Of a stretch of 64,000 nucleotides of DNA, positions 8,301 to 17,102 are shown piece by piece. Source of the DNA: Bacteroidota bacterium. Its GTDB lineage: Bacteria; Bacteroidota; Bacteroidia; Palsa-948. The position numbers were made by a program, and so were the translations under genes. The notes below the pieces were generated by a model. That model was not told the origin of the DNA and made no database searches. It was given only the letters and a program-made list of their open reading frames with translations. Each line of letters begins with the position of its first letter. Positions within the stretch are counted from its first letter, which is position 1. The DNA lies in the NCBI GenBank assembly GCA_016213405.1, contig JACRAM010000071.1:62001-126000 (forward strand). Direction: 5' to 3'.

Positions 8301-11300
8301 CGTTAACGGCAACCATACCTCCTGTGGTCACGCTCACTGTTACTGTTAATGGCACAAGCGTGAGTTGTGCCGGCTCCTGCGATGGAATTGCAACAGCAAC
8401 TCCATCTGGCGGAGGCGTTCCTTATAATTATCAGTGGTGCTGTCCGATTCAAACCACCCAAACTGCAACAGGATTATGTGCGGGAACTTATACCGTAACG
8501 GTGTCTGATATAAACGGATGTATTACTACTAACACGGTAACATTTACTGACCCGCCTCCGCTTGCTTCAACTATGAGCGCTACCGTTGCCTCCTGCGGAA
8601 TATGCAACGGCACTGCAACATCCACTCCATCAGGAGGAACAGGCGCGTATACTTATAATTGGAATATTTTTCCTAATCAAACTACCGCAACTGCAACCGG
8701 GTTATGTGCAGGAAATTATTCTGTTACCGTTACTGATATGATGAATTGCACCATTACAAATACCGTAACAGTTGGAAATATTTCAGTCATCCTTGCTAAT
8801 CAAAGTGTGACGGATGCAAACTGCGGTTTGAGTGACGGAAGCATTTGTCTGGCGCCAACAGGGGGCACTTCTCCATACACCTACTCCTGGGCGCCCGGTG
8901 GAGAAACCACTTCCTGCATTACAGCAATACCATCCGGTATTTATACGGTCACCATAACGGATGCGGCTCTCTGTTCAGCTGTTTTCCCTATTGCAGTGAG
9001 CAACATCAGCACCTTGTCTGTTACGGTAACGAGCGCAATCAATCCTGTTTGTTACAGTGATTGCAACGGTTCAATTTCCGTTTCTGTTTCGGGAGGCACA
9101 CTTCCTTATACTTTCTTATGGTCTCCCGGAGGAGAAACCACCTCTTCCATCACCGGACTTTGTGCCGGAACATATATCTTTCAGGTAATTGATGCGGTGC
9201 CTTGCACCACTTTTGCAACAATAGTCCTTACTGACCCACCGCCCTTTGTTCCGAATCCTGTGATAACAAATGTTTCCTGTAACGGAGGAAATAATGGAAG
9301 CATTTGTTTATCCCCAACGGGTGGAGTAAACCCATATACATTTTCATGGAGCAACGGGCAGTCAACCTCCTGCGCAACAGGATTAATTGCCGGATGCTAT
9401 ACCGTTATTATTACAGATGCAACCGGATGCGATGACACCATCCCGATCTGTGTAACAGAACCTTCTGCCCTTTCGGTGACGATTGCATCTACAAACGTAA
9501 CCTGTAATGGAAACTGCGATGGAACAGCAATAGCGACAGCGGCAGGAGGCAACGGCAGTTATACTTATTTATGGAGCACAGGAGCGCCCATCCCTCCCAT
9601 TGTTGGATTATGCCCTGGCACTTATAGCATAATTGTAACGGATAATAATGGATGCACAGCCACGGCAACTGTGGTGATAACAGAGCCGGCAGTTCTTACT
9701 ACTACCATCACTTCGACAAACATCACTTGTAATTCTCTTTGCGATGGAACTGCTACTCTCATGGTAGCCGGAGGAACAACCGCCTATACTTATTCATGGA
9801 GCAATGGTGATACCACCGCAACTGCCGACAGTTTGTGCGTTGGAAATTATCAGGGAACAGTAACCGATGCGAATGGGTGTGCCTCCACGCAAAGCGTAAA
9901 CATCACAGAACCGGCAGCGCTTTCTGCGACAGTTACGTTCACTAACGCAAGCTGTTCCGGAGGATGTGATGGAACTGCTTCGGCAAGTGTCAGCGGTGGA
10001 ACAGGAGCCTATACGTATCTGTGGAATCCCGGAGGATTAACTACATCTTCTGTAACCGGATTGTGTGATGGCTCATCCTACACACTTGATGTTTCAGATG
10101 CAAATGGTTGTGTTACGAATAGTTTTTTCTCCATTTCCGCACCTTCCGTACTCCAGCCGGGTATCACAAATACTTCTCCCCTCTGCTTCGGAGGATGTGA
10201 TGGAACAGCAACCTCTTCTCCTGTAGGAGGAACTCCTCCTTATACTTTCCTCTGGTGCAATGGACAAACCACCGGCACAGCAACAGGATTGTGTGCTGGA
10301 ACTTGCACGCTGATATTAAGTGATGCAAATGGATGTTCTGATACTACATCTACACTAATTGGTGCACCCACTCCGCTCACACAAGCGAACGGAGTTGCTC
10401 CGGCAACTTGCATGCTTTGCAACGGAAGCATCACCATCATCGCTTCGGGAGGAACTCCGCCTTACTCCTATTTCTGGAGCACAGGAGAAACCACTCCAGG
10501 AATTACCGGACTTTGTGCAGGAGTTTATATTGATACGGTAATGGATGCCAACGGGTGTATCAGTATTGATACAATTGGCGTAAGCAATACGTCAGGACCT
10601 GCCCTCACCTTCAGCGTAACAACTGTTACCTGCAATAGTTTCTGCGATGGAACCGCAACGGTTTCTGCAACAGGAGATGGACCTCCATGGGTTTATTTGT
10701 GGACATTCCAATCGCAGACAACTCAGACAGCAACCGGACTATGCGTTAATCAAAATCCATATTGGGTTTCGGTAACAGATACAAACGGATGTATATCTGT
10801 TGCAGACACCAACATTGCCGAACCTCCGCAGATTGTTGCTAATCCAACTGTGACAAATGCAACTTGCTTTAGCATGTGTGACGGGAACATTACCACCGGT
10901 GCAACCGGTGGAACAGGTGCATTAACTTATTCATGGTTCCCCGGCATGCAAACAACTGCTTCCATCACCGGTCAATGTTCCGGAAATTATACGTTGACCA
11001 TCACTGATGCAAATGGTTGTGTGCTCACTACCACATTCACCATTGGAGAGAACTCAGTTCTTACTTCTACTGTAACTTCTACCAATGATTCGTGTAATGC
11101 TTCTTGTGATGGAACTGCAACGATAGTTGTTTCCGGAGGAACTTTGCCTTATACATACGCGTGGACAGGCGGACAAACAACCAGCACCGCAACCGGATTA
11201 TGTGCGGGAACATTTACGATAACCGTAACAGATGCCATCGGATGCATTCATAGCAATTCCGTAATCATTACTGAACCTGCACTTCTGGTTGCAAATATTT

Positions 11301-12940
11301 CAGGTGTGAATCCTCTTTGCAATGGTGATTGCAATGGTTCTGTTTCATCTGCTCCAACCGGAGGAACTCCACCTTATACTTATTTATGGGCTCCTGGCGG
11401 ATGCACCACTTCTTCCTGTTCAGGTCTTTGCGCTGGAAACTACACCCTCGTACTTACTGATGCAAATAATTGTTTGGTCACAGCAACAGTTACGCTTACT
11501 GCACCTGCTCCAATTACATTAACGGATGTTGTTACTAATGCTAACTGCGCGAACACATGTGATGGAAGTATTGACATCACTCCAACAGGAGGAACGACTC
11601 CTTATACATTCCTGTGGTCGCCAGGAGGACAAATCACCGAAGATATTTCAGGGCTTTGCCCGGGAATTGATTCCGTACTTATCACCGATGCCAACGGATG
11701 CACCTTCATTGATTCAATGACGGTTGATACAGCGATTGTTGTTATTGCTGATGCGGGAAATGATACTTCTTATTGCGCGGGTGGAACAGCAACACTTTGC
11801 AGCGGAAGTATCAATGCAACTTCAATCGCGTGGTATCAATTACCCGGATGGACGCTCATTGGCAGTACCAACTGCATCAACGTTTCTCCTCCAGCAGGTG
11901 TAGATTCCATTGCACTCATCGCAACAAACGGAATTTGTTCCGATACCGATACGGTTGTAGTAACAGTAAATAATTATCCTGTTTTAGTTTCAAGCAACGA
12001 TACAATTATTTGCCAGGGAGATTCTGCATTGCTTTGTTCTTCAGGCGCAAACAATTATCAATGGTACACGCTTCCGGGATGGACTCCTATCGCGACAGGA
12101 AACTGCATCATGGTTTCACCCGCTGTGGGAACTTATACTTACGGGATTATCGGCATGAACGGAATTTGTTCTGATACTGATTCTGTTTCTGTAACCGTTC
12201 TCGCCATGCCGGTTGCAAATGCCGGCAATGACATTGCGTTCTGTCTGGGTGGAAGCACCCAACTCTGCGACACGCTCAGCATTAATGGAATTGTTTCCAC
12301 ATGGTATCAACTTTACTCTTGGACTCCTCTTGATACTGATAGTTGTACGATTGTTTCTCCTGTGCTTTCAACGGACTACGCAGTCATAGTTTCAAACGGA
12401 ATTTGCTCTGATACTGATACGGTGGCTGTAACCATTTATCCTCTTCCCACCGCTGATGCCGGAACAAACGTAACTATTCTTTCAACGGCAAGCACGGGTC
12501 TCAATGGAACTGGAAGCGGAAATTACTTATGGTCTCCCGCAAGCGGATTGAGCTGTACTACTTGCGCGAATCCGACTGCGAATCCAACCGTGACAACTAC
12601 TTACACGCTCACAGTTACTGACACAAGCGGATGCATGGCATGGGATACAGTGCGCGTTACGATTATTACGGATGTGATTGTGAACGATGGTCTTTCACCA
12701 AATGGTGACGGCATCAACGATATATGGGAAATTTCAAACATTGAGCAATTCCCCGATGCGCTGGTGGAAGTGTACAACCGATGGGGAGAATTATTGTTCC
12801 ACTCTATTGGCTACAAAGAAAAATGGAATTGCAAATACAACAACAATGATTTACCTGTTGGAACATATTATTACGTCATCAACCTGAACAGCGATTTACA
12901 TAAAGAACCGATTACTGGACCGATAACGATACTTAGATAA
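5330..12940 (+). CDS. Giant SprB-repeat cell-surface protein with T9SS type B (gliding-associated) C-terminal domain
   Basis: A 2536-residue secreted filamentous adhesin. It starts at TTG 5330, giving the signal peptide MKRIVLLLVFSLSFIYGASA; no in-frame ATG is near. Residues about 22-150 form the 'FWVAGSGNWNDAKHW' domain common in Bacteroidota surface proteins. From about 165 to 2130 there are 26 SprB repeats of about 75 residues, each with a C-x3-C-DG start, GG-x3-YTYLW and a TDANGC end. Three Ig-like modules follow (about 2139-2370; 'NGICSDTDTV'), then a PKD-like module, then the type B sorting domain ('GLSPNGDGINDIW', 'VYNRWGELL', 'PVGTYYYVI'). In Flavobacterium johnsoniae SprB is the gliding adhesin and needs SprF for secretion; an SprF relative is directly downstream. 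The repeats are unusually Cys-rich (see findings). Confidence 0.95.
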   Translation: MKRIVLLLVFSLSFIYGASAGERFWVAGSGNWNDAKHWSEKSGGIPGASLPTSTDDVTFDGNSFTNEGEIVLVEKSVECRDLYLLNGIINCNNQVISCRSVFRTKNKSALIIGFSKIIVKEGWKFIEFPLKNEQSFRLDNISLPFAATTTVTCVSGTYTLTLVISGTDISCNGGCDGTATVSVSGGVPPYSYLWTPSGQTTTTATGLCVGTKTIEVWDSNMPLQNYCTGSIALTEPASLLIGISPPSPTTSCFGLCDGSATANPSGGTAPYTYLWCNGQTTATATGLCVGSCTVLVTDANGCTKTKLATVGQPPLLVANGTSTNVTCFGLCNGSACVAPTGGNPPYTYSWSNGATTSCITGLCAPLSLTCTVTDTETCTATYTTSITQPPALTVTVTGTNLLCNGVCTGSVTATASGGTPAYTYSWMPGGYTTSAVTGLCASNYTLTLTDANGCTLTNTIAITQPAALTVAPTGTNINCFGQCTGTVNANASGGTSPYTYLWNPSLCTTSSCTGLCAGTYTVNVTDANGCTKSGTVTITEPPLLTVTATATNVTCNGLCNGSVTATASGGTPAYTYAWSPGGCTTSACAGLCAQNYTITVTDSKGCTATATVAITEPLPLLPNLSMTPATCNGICDGTVTSSASGGTTPYTYLWMTGGYTTSTVTGLCTGTKTLTLTDANGCSSTATITVTQPGTLSASISSATPNPLNCNGDCNGTAVVSVLGGTAPYSYLWNTGPTATTASISGLCAGSYSVTVTDTNGCTASASVFFIQPTPLIVIVNATDPTCNGATNGSLCAIAGGGTPGYTFLWQPGSQTTSCIAGLGAGTYTLTVTDSKGCTFTNTYTLVAPLPLTANAVVVDSVSCAGLCDGSATSSPSGGTSPYTFLWSNGQTTSAATGLCAGNVTVTITDANGCTNINVINIFQPTVLSSSIGSTTSSCTLCTGTATVSTLGGTSPYTFLWCDGQTTSAAIGLCIGTCSVTVTDANGCTNTLTATIPPVVTLTVTVNGTSVSCAGSCDGIATATPSGGGVPYNYQWCCPIQTTQTATGLCAGTYTVTVSDINGCITTNTVTFTDPPPLASTMSATVASCGICNGTATSTPSGGTGAYTYNWNIFPNQTTATATGLCAGNYSVTVTDMMNCTITNTVTVGNISVILANQSVTDANCGLSDGSICLAPTGGTSPYTYSWAPGGETTSCITAIPSGIYTVTITDAALCSAVFPIAVSNISTLSVTVTSAINPVCYSDCNGSISVSVSGGTLPYTFLWSPGGETTSSITGLCAGTYIFQVIDAVPCTTFATIVLTDPPPFVPNPVITNVSCNGGNNGSICLSPTGGVNPYTFSWSNGQSTSCATGLIAGCYTVIITDATGCDDTIPICVTEPSALSVTIASTNVTCNGNCDGTAIATAAGGNGSYTYLWSTGAPIPPIVGLCPGTYSIIVTDNNGCTATATVVITEPAVLTTTITSTNITCNSLCDGTATLMVAGGTTAYTYSWSNGDTTATADSLCVGNYQGTVTDANGCASTQSVNITEPAALSATVTFTNASCSGGCDGTASASVSGGTGAYTYLWNPGGLTTSSVTGLCDGSSYTLDVSDANGCVTNSFFSISAPSVLQPGITNTSPLCFGGCDGTATSSPVGGTPPYTFLWCNGQTTGTATGLCAGTCTLILSDANGCSDTTSTLIGAPTPLTQANGVAPATCMLCNGSITIIASGGTPPYSYFWSTGETTPGITGLCAGVYIDTVMDANGCISIDTIGVSNTSGPALTFSVTTVTCNSFCDGTATVSATGDGPPWVYLWTFQSQTTQTATGLCVNQNPYWVSVTDTNGCISVADTNIAEPPQIVANPTVTNATCFSMCDGNITTGATGGTGALTYSWFPGMQTTASITGQCSGNYTLTITDANGCVLTTTFTIGENSVLTSTVTSTNDSCNASCDGTATIVVSGGTLPYTYAWTGGQTTSTATGLCAGTFTITVTDAIGCIHSNSVIITEPALLVANISGVNPLCNGDCNGSVSSAPTGGTPPYTYLWAPGGCTTSSCSGLCAGNYTLVLTDANNCLVTATVTLTAPAPITLTDVVTNANCANTCDGSIDITPTGGTTPYTFLWSPGGQITEDISGLCPGIDSVLITDANGCTFIDSMTVDTAIVVIADAGNDTSYCAGGTATLCSGSINATSIAWYQLPGWTLIGSTNCINVSPPAGVDSIALIATNGICSDTDTVVVTVNNYPVLVSSNDTIICQGDSALLCSSGANNYQWYTLPGWTPIATGNCIMVSPAVGTYTYGIIGMNGICSDTDSVSVTVLAMPVANAGNDIAFCLGGSTQLCDTLSINGIVSTWYQLYSWTPLDTDSCTIVSPVLSTDYAVIVSNGICSDTDTVAVTIYPLPTADAGTNVTILSTASTGLNGTGSGNYLWSPASGLSCTTCANPTANPTVTTTYTLTVTDTSGCMAWDTVRVTIITDVIVNDGLSPNGDGINDIWEISNIEQFPDALVEVYNRWGELLFHSIGYKEKWNCKYNNNDLPVGTYYYVINLNSDLHKEPITGPITILR

Positions 12941-12972
12941 ACAGTTGTTATTAATTGTTCGTCTTAAAGAAA

Positions 12973-13914
12973 ATGAAAATGAAAAAAATTATTCTGGCTT
13001 CCGGCTTCTGGCTTCTGGCTTCTGACTTGTTTGCCCAGCAATTGCCTTTGTTCTCGCAATACATGCTGAACGATTATTTCCAAAACCCAGCGGTGGCAGG
13101 AAGCCGTCCGTACTTTGATGTGGTATCTGCCAACCGCCTGCAGTGGATGGGAATCACCGATGCTCCGCGCACGTATGCGCTCAGCATGAACGGACCTCTC
13201 AAACCAAAAAACATGGGAGTAGGCGGATATTTATTTACGGATATTGCCGGACCCACGCGAAGAATCGGTTTCAGCGGCTCGTATGCATATCACGTTAAGA
13301 TAAATGAAAAAATAAAAATTTCACTTTCTCTTTCCGCAGGAGTAATGCAATTTGCAGTAGATGCTTCCAAACTTACGCTCGATAATAAAAGCGATTATGT
13401 TTTTGCAAACGGATATGAATCTGAAATTGTTCCCGATCTCGGCACTTCATTTTATTTATACGGGCTTCCGAAAGATAACGGAACAGGCAACTGGTGGCTG
13501 GGCGGATATGTTCCGCAGATTTATCCTGCCAAGCTGAATCTTTTCACTACTCCTACTCCCACAGGAACTCTTGCCACGCACTTTTATGCCACGGCAGGAT
13601 ATAAATTATTTATCACGGATGAATTTTCCGCAGAGCCATCCTTGCTTGTGAAATTTGTTAGTCCCGTGCCCGTACAGATTGACGGTGGAGTGCGCATCTT
13701 CTACAAAAATAAAATATGGATTGGCGGAACTTACCGAACCAACGATGCCATGAGCGCCATGGTGGGCTACACCTACAAAGACAATCTCACTTTTGGCTAT
13801 TCATACGACATCACCACCACCAATCTGAAAAACTACAACAACGGAACTCATGAACTCATGATTGGCTTGCGCTTTAAAGCGCCTGTTACGCCTACAGCTC
13901 CGAAGGAGGAATAA
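12973..13914 (+). CDS. PorP/SprF family type IX secretion protein
   Basis: A 313-residue outer-membrane beta-barrel protein. After the signal peptide it begins 'LPLFSQYMLNDYFQNPAVAG', the hallmark of the PorP/SprF family, followed by alternating barrel strands ('GVGGYLFTDIAGPTRRIGF') and a C-terminal 'HELMIGLRFK' strand. SprF-type members are needed to export or anchor the type B sorting-domain protein encoded next to them, so this one probably serves the adhesin ending 32 bp upstream. ATG 12973 or 12979 both work. The signal-peptide codons consist of a 7-bp tandem repeat (12996-13030) that could switch the frame. Confidence 0.9.
   Translation: MKMKKIILASGFWLLASDLFAQQLPLFSQYMLNDYFQNPAVAGSRPYFDVVSANRLQWMGITDAPRTYALSMNGPLKPKNMGVGGYLFTDIAGPTRRIGFSGSYAYHVKINEKIKISLSLSAGVMQFAVDASKLTLDNKSDYVFANGYESEIVPDLGTSFYLYGLPKDNGTGNWWLGGYVPQIYPAKLNLFTTPTPTGTLATHFYATAGYKLFITDEFSAEPSLLVKFVSPVPVQIDGGVRIFYKNKIWIGGTYRTNDAMSAMVGYTYKDNLTFGYSYDITTTNLKNYNNGTHELMIGLRFKAPVTPTAPKEE
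12996..13030 (+). repeat. Heptanucleotide tandem repeat GGCTTCT
   Basis: GGCTTCC, three times GGCTTCT, then GACTTGT: four good copies and one degenerate copy of a 7-bp unit in the signal-peptide codons of the PorP/SprF gene. Seven is not a multiple of three, so gain or loss of one unit shifts the frame. Confidence 0.85.
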
Positions 13915-13949
13915 AAATATTTCTCTTCTTATTGCGTTAACGGCAGGTG

Positions 13950-15011
13950 ATGAAAAAAACTGTCGTTATTTTTTTATTCTTTATTCAATCCTTTTCATTT
14001 GCTCAACGCGTTTCTTTATACGGGCAATTAAATACGATTACGACTGCAGTTCCTTTTTTATTAATCACTCCTGATGCGCGGGCAGGAGCAATGGGTGATG
14101 CAGGATGCGCTTCAACTCCGGATGCGTGGTCGAATCACTGGAACGCTTCAAAAAATGCTTTTATAAAAAAAGATTTCGGAGCAGCTGTTTCATATACTCC
14201 ATGGCTGAGAGCATTAGTTCCTGATATTAATATGGCAGATATCGGTTTGTATAAAAAAATAAAAAAGAACAGTGCTTTTGGAATTTTTACAAAATATTTC
14301 AGTTGGAGAGATGTTTCTGTTCCGGCTATTGGGCAATTTCGCGCTCATGAAGAAACATCGGGTGTTTCATTTTCCACTTTATTGTCGAAAAAAATATCTG
14401 GCGGAGGAGTTTTAAAATATATTTATTCCAATGTAAGTTTGTCAGGGAACCCGGCATGGTCTGTCGCTGCTGATATGTCGTGTTACTGGACGGATACAAT
14501 TATGCTGAAAGATATTTCATCTAAATTTTCGTGGGGAATAAATCTTTCTAACATTGGAAGTAAAATTGCATATAACAATACTGGAAACAGAGAATTCCTC
14601 CCTCAAAATCTCCGCGCGGGGGTTTCATACAAAGTTGATATTGATAAACAGAATTCTGTAGAAGTTGTATGCGATGCAAACCGCCTGCTTGTTCCATTTC
14701 CTGTCATTAATACCTTGCCGGAACAGTTTCAAACTGTAAACATTGGTTCCGGGATTGAATACTGGCATGCACAAATGTTTGCTGTTAGAAGCGGATTTTT
14801 TTACGAGCGTCCGGAATATGGAGGAAGAAAATATTTTACACTTGGGCTCGGAGTCAGATATTCTGTATTCAGTCTTGACTTTGCTTACCTGATTCCGACT
14901 GAGCAGCGCCATCCGCTTCAAAATACTCTGCGTTTTACTTTATCGTTTGATTTTAATTCTTTAAAGAAAGCAGAAAAGAAAAATATGCAGTCTTATTTTA
15001 TTGAAGGATGA
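13950..15011 (+). CDS. porV: PorV (LptO) type IX secretion outer-membrane protein
   Basis: A 353-residue barrel protein with signal peptide MKKTVVIFLFFIQSFSFAQ. The mature start contains 'TTAVPFLLITPDARAGAMGD' and 'DAWSNHWNASKNAF', the diagnostic PorV stretch. Late strands such as 'GGRKYFTLGLGVRYSVFSLD' fit the FadL-like barrel. PorV shuttles cargo from the translocon to the attachment complex by binding the C-terminal sorting domain. It lies 35 bp after the PorP/SprF gene in the same direction, making a substrate-accessory-shuttle cluster. ATG 13950 is preferred over the overlapping GTG at 13947. Confidence 0.9.
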   Translation: MKKTVVIFLFFIQSFSFAQRVSLYGQLNTITTAVPFLLITPDARAGAMGDAGCASTPDAWSNHWNASKNAFIKKDFGAAVSYTPWLRALVPDINMADIGLYKKIKKNSAFGIFTKYFSWRDVSVPAIGQFRAHEETSGVSFSTLLSKKISGGGVLKYIYSNVSLSGNPAWSVAADMSCYWTDTIMLKDISSKFSWGINLSNIGSKIAYNNTGNREFLPQNLRAGVSYKVDIDKQNSVEVVCDANRLLVPFPVINTLPEQFQTVNIGSGIEYWHAQMFAVRSGFFYERPEYGGRKYFTLGLGVRYSVFSLDFAYLIPTEQRHPLQNTLRFTLSFDFNSLKKAEKKNMQSYFIEG

Positions 15012-15029
15012 GTTTTACGCTTAATTAAC

Positions 15030-17045
15030 TTAATAACTCAATAACTCAAGTAACTTCTTCTCAAATCTTTCCTTGGGCAAAAAGTTTTTTTCTAAGGTTT
15101 CGGTAAAAGGAACGGGAGTATTGAGCGAACCTTCGCGCATGACAGGCGCATCTAAATAGTCAAAACAATTTTCCGTAATAAGTGCAGAAATTTCTCCGCC
15201 AATTCCTCCTGTGAGTGCGTCTTCGTGTAGGATAATTGCTTTACCTGTTTTTTTCACGCTCTCAAAAATAGTTTCAGTATCCAGCGGGGCGAGCGAGCGC
15301 AAATCAATCAGTTCAATCCCTGAAACAAGTTCAGAATTATTTCTCTCAATTATTTCCAGCGCCCAGTGCACGCCCATTCCGTAAGTAATAACAGTCACCG
15401 CATTTCCTTCTTTCAAAATTTTTGCTTTACCGATTGGAATTGTATAATAACCATCAGGAATATTTCCTGTAATGCTTCGGTAAAGCGCTTTATGTTCAAA
15501 GAACATCACGGGGTTCGGATCTTCGAATGCAGAAAGCAAAAGTCCTTTCGCGTCAGCGGGAAAAGCGGGATAAACTATTTTCAGACCGGGAACATGAAAA
15601 AACCACGCTTCGTTTGATTGAGAATGAAACGGACCTGCAGCAACACTGGCACCAGTAGGCATTCGCACAACCACATCTGCAGATTGTCCCCATCGCCAGT
15701 GCGCCTTCGCAAGATTATTTACAATTTGTGTCATCCCTTCCGAAACAAAATCCGCAAACTGCATTTCTACCATTGCTTTCATTCCGTTGATGCTGAGTCC
15801 AAATCCTGCTCCAAGAACCGCACTTTCGCAAAGAGGAGTATTGCGCACTCTCTCTTTTCCAAATTCTTTTACTAATCCATCCGTGATTTTGAAAACGCCT
15901 CCGTATTCAGCAATGTCTTGTCCCATCAGAACGAGGTTGGAATGTTTTCGCATAGCTAAACGAAGTCCGTCAGAAATTGCGTCAACTAAACGCTTTTCTG
16001 ATTTCGGTTCAGAATCCTCCCCCTTCACCCCCTCCAGAGGGGGACAAAAAGCAAATACATCTTTTATTTCTTCTTCTGTATCTGGTTCAATTTCTTTTTC
16101 ACAAAAGGCAATTTCAATTCCTTCATCAATTTCTTTTTTGATTTTTGATTTGAATTCAGATATTATTTTTTCGCTGAGAATAGTTGAATCAAGTAAAAAC
16201 TTTTCATACTTCTTAATAGGGTCTTTTCTTCCCCACTCTTCAAATAATTTCGGATCAATGTATTTTGTTCCTGATGCTTCCTCGTGTCCTCGCATGCGAA
16301 AGGTGATGCATTCTAATAGAATCGGTCTTGGGTTTTTTCGGATGGATTCAGCCAGAGATTTTACTGTATCGTAAACTTCCAGCACATTGTTGCCGTCAAT
16401 TTGAACTGCTTCAATTCCGTAGCCGATTGCTTTATCAATAAATTGTTTGCATCGGAATTGTTCTGAAGATGGAGTTGAAAGCCCATAACCGTTATTTTCT
16501 ATAGCGAAAATCACGGGCAAATCCCAGACAGCAGCAACATTTATGCTTTCGTGAAAATCTCCTTCGGAAGTTCCGCCATCTCCGGTGTAAACCAGCGTCA
16601 CCTTTTTTTCTTTTTTCAGGAGATGTCCGAGTGCGATGCCGTCCGCAACTCCCATCTGCGGACCAAGGTGAGAAATCATTCCAACAATTTTGTATTCCTG
16701 GGTACCGAAATGAAAACTTCTGTCTCGCCCTTTTGTAAACCCTGATTTCTTTCCCTGAAACTGCGCAAACAATTTGGCGAGCGGAATTCCTCTCACAGTA
16801 AATGTTCCGAGATTACGGTGCAAGGGAAGAATGTATTCGTCTTTTTCCAAAGCCATCGCAGCTCCCACCGAACTTGCCTCCTGCCCGATTCCTGAAAACC
16901 ATTTTGAAATTTTCCCTTGGCGAAGAAGAATGAGCATTTTTTCATCAATCATCCTCGGCTTGATGAGTTCTTTATAAAGCGAAAGAAGAATTTCATCAGA
17001 ATAATTTTTTTTATCGAATTTCATGGAAGAATCTGCAGTTATCAT
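15030..17045 (-). CDS. Branched-chain 2-oxoacid dehydrogenase E1, fused alpha and beta subunits
   Basis: A 671-residue thiamine-diphosphate enzyme that decarboxylates 2-oxoacids and passes the acyl group to the lipoyl E2. The alpha domain (about 15-320) has 'GDGGTSEGDFHE' and 'AIENNGYG', the TPP-binding motif. The beta domain (about 350-671) has 'GQDIAEYGGVFKIT', 'EMQFADF' and 'HEDALTGGIGGEI'. Fused E1 of this size is common in Bacteroidota and is usually annotated 2-oxoisovalerate dehydrogenase. Substrate is inferred. The inter-domain linker contains a 36-bp palindromic element (16015-16050) read as CPPLEGVKGED. Starts at 17045 and at ATG 17024 are both possible. A -7 box lies at 17090-17083. 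Confidence 0.93.
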   Translation of the reverse strand: MITADSSMKFDKKNYSDEILLSLYKELIKPRMIDEKMLILLRQGKISKWFSGIGQEASSVGAAMALEKDEYILPLHRNLGTFTVRGIPLAKLFAQFQGKKSGFTKGRDRSFHFGTQEYKIVGMISHLGPQMGVADGIALGHLLKKEKKVTLVYTGDGGTSEGDFHESINVAAVWDLPVIFAIENNGYGLSTPSSEQFRCKQFIDKAIGYGIEAVQIDGNNVLEVYDTVKSLAESIRKNPRPILLECITFRMRGHEEASGTKYIDPKLFEEWGRKDPIKKYEKFLLDSTILSEKIISEFKSKIKKEIDEGIEIAFCEKEIEPDTEEEIKDVFAFCPPLEGVKGEDSEPKSEKRLVDAISDGLRLAMRKHSNLVLMGQDIAEYGGVFKITDGLVKEFGKERVRNTPLCESAVLGAGFGLSINGMKAMVEMQFADFVSEGMTQIVNNLAKAHWRWGQSADVVVRMPTGASVAAGPFHSQSNEAWFFHVPGLKIVYPAFPADAKGLLLSAFEDPNPVMFFEHKALYRSITGNIPDGYYTIPIGKAKILKEGNAVTVITYGMGVHWALEIIERNNSELVSGIELIDLRSLAPLDTETIFESVKKTGKAIILHEDALTGGIGGEISALITENCFDYLDAPVMREGSLNTPVPFTETLEKNFLPKERFEKKLLELLSY
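16015..16050. repeat. Dispersed 36-bp palindromic element inside the E1 gene
   Basis: The plus strand contains CACCCCCTCCAGAGGGGG with a CCCCCT-rich flank. It is identical at 34 of 36 positions to 22070-22105 in the UbiA gene, but read in a different frame. It lies exactly at the alpha/beta linker. Confidence 0.8.
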
Positions 17046-17082
17046 AGGAAAAATACCTGAAAAAGGGTAGAATTGTGAGAGG

Positions 17083-17099
17083 CAAATTTAATAAGTTTG
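17083..17099. promoter_or_regulatory. Back-to-back divergent -7 boxes (E1 gene and small Cys-rich gene)
   Basis: The minus strand reads TAAATTTG (17090-17083) toward the E1 gene. The plus strand reads TAAGTTTG (17092-17099) toward ATG 17103. Only one base separates the two boxes, so they form a near-palindrome. Confidence 0.55.
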
Positions 17100-17102
17100 C
17101 AC

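Noticed and set aside
15787-16374. A 195-codon plus-strand frame inside the E1 gene
   Set aside because: Antisense to a strongly conserved enzyme, Ser/Phe-rich composition, no start signal. It is a shadow frame.
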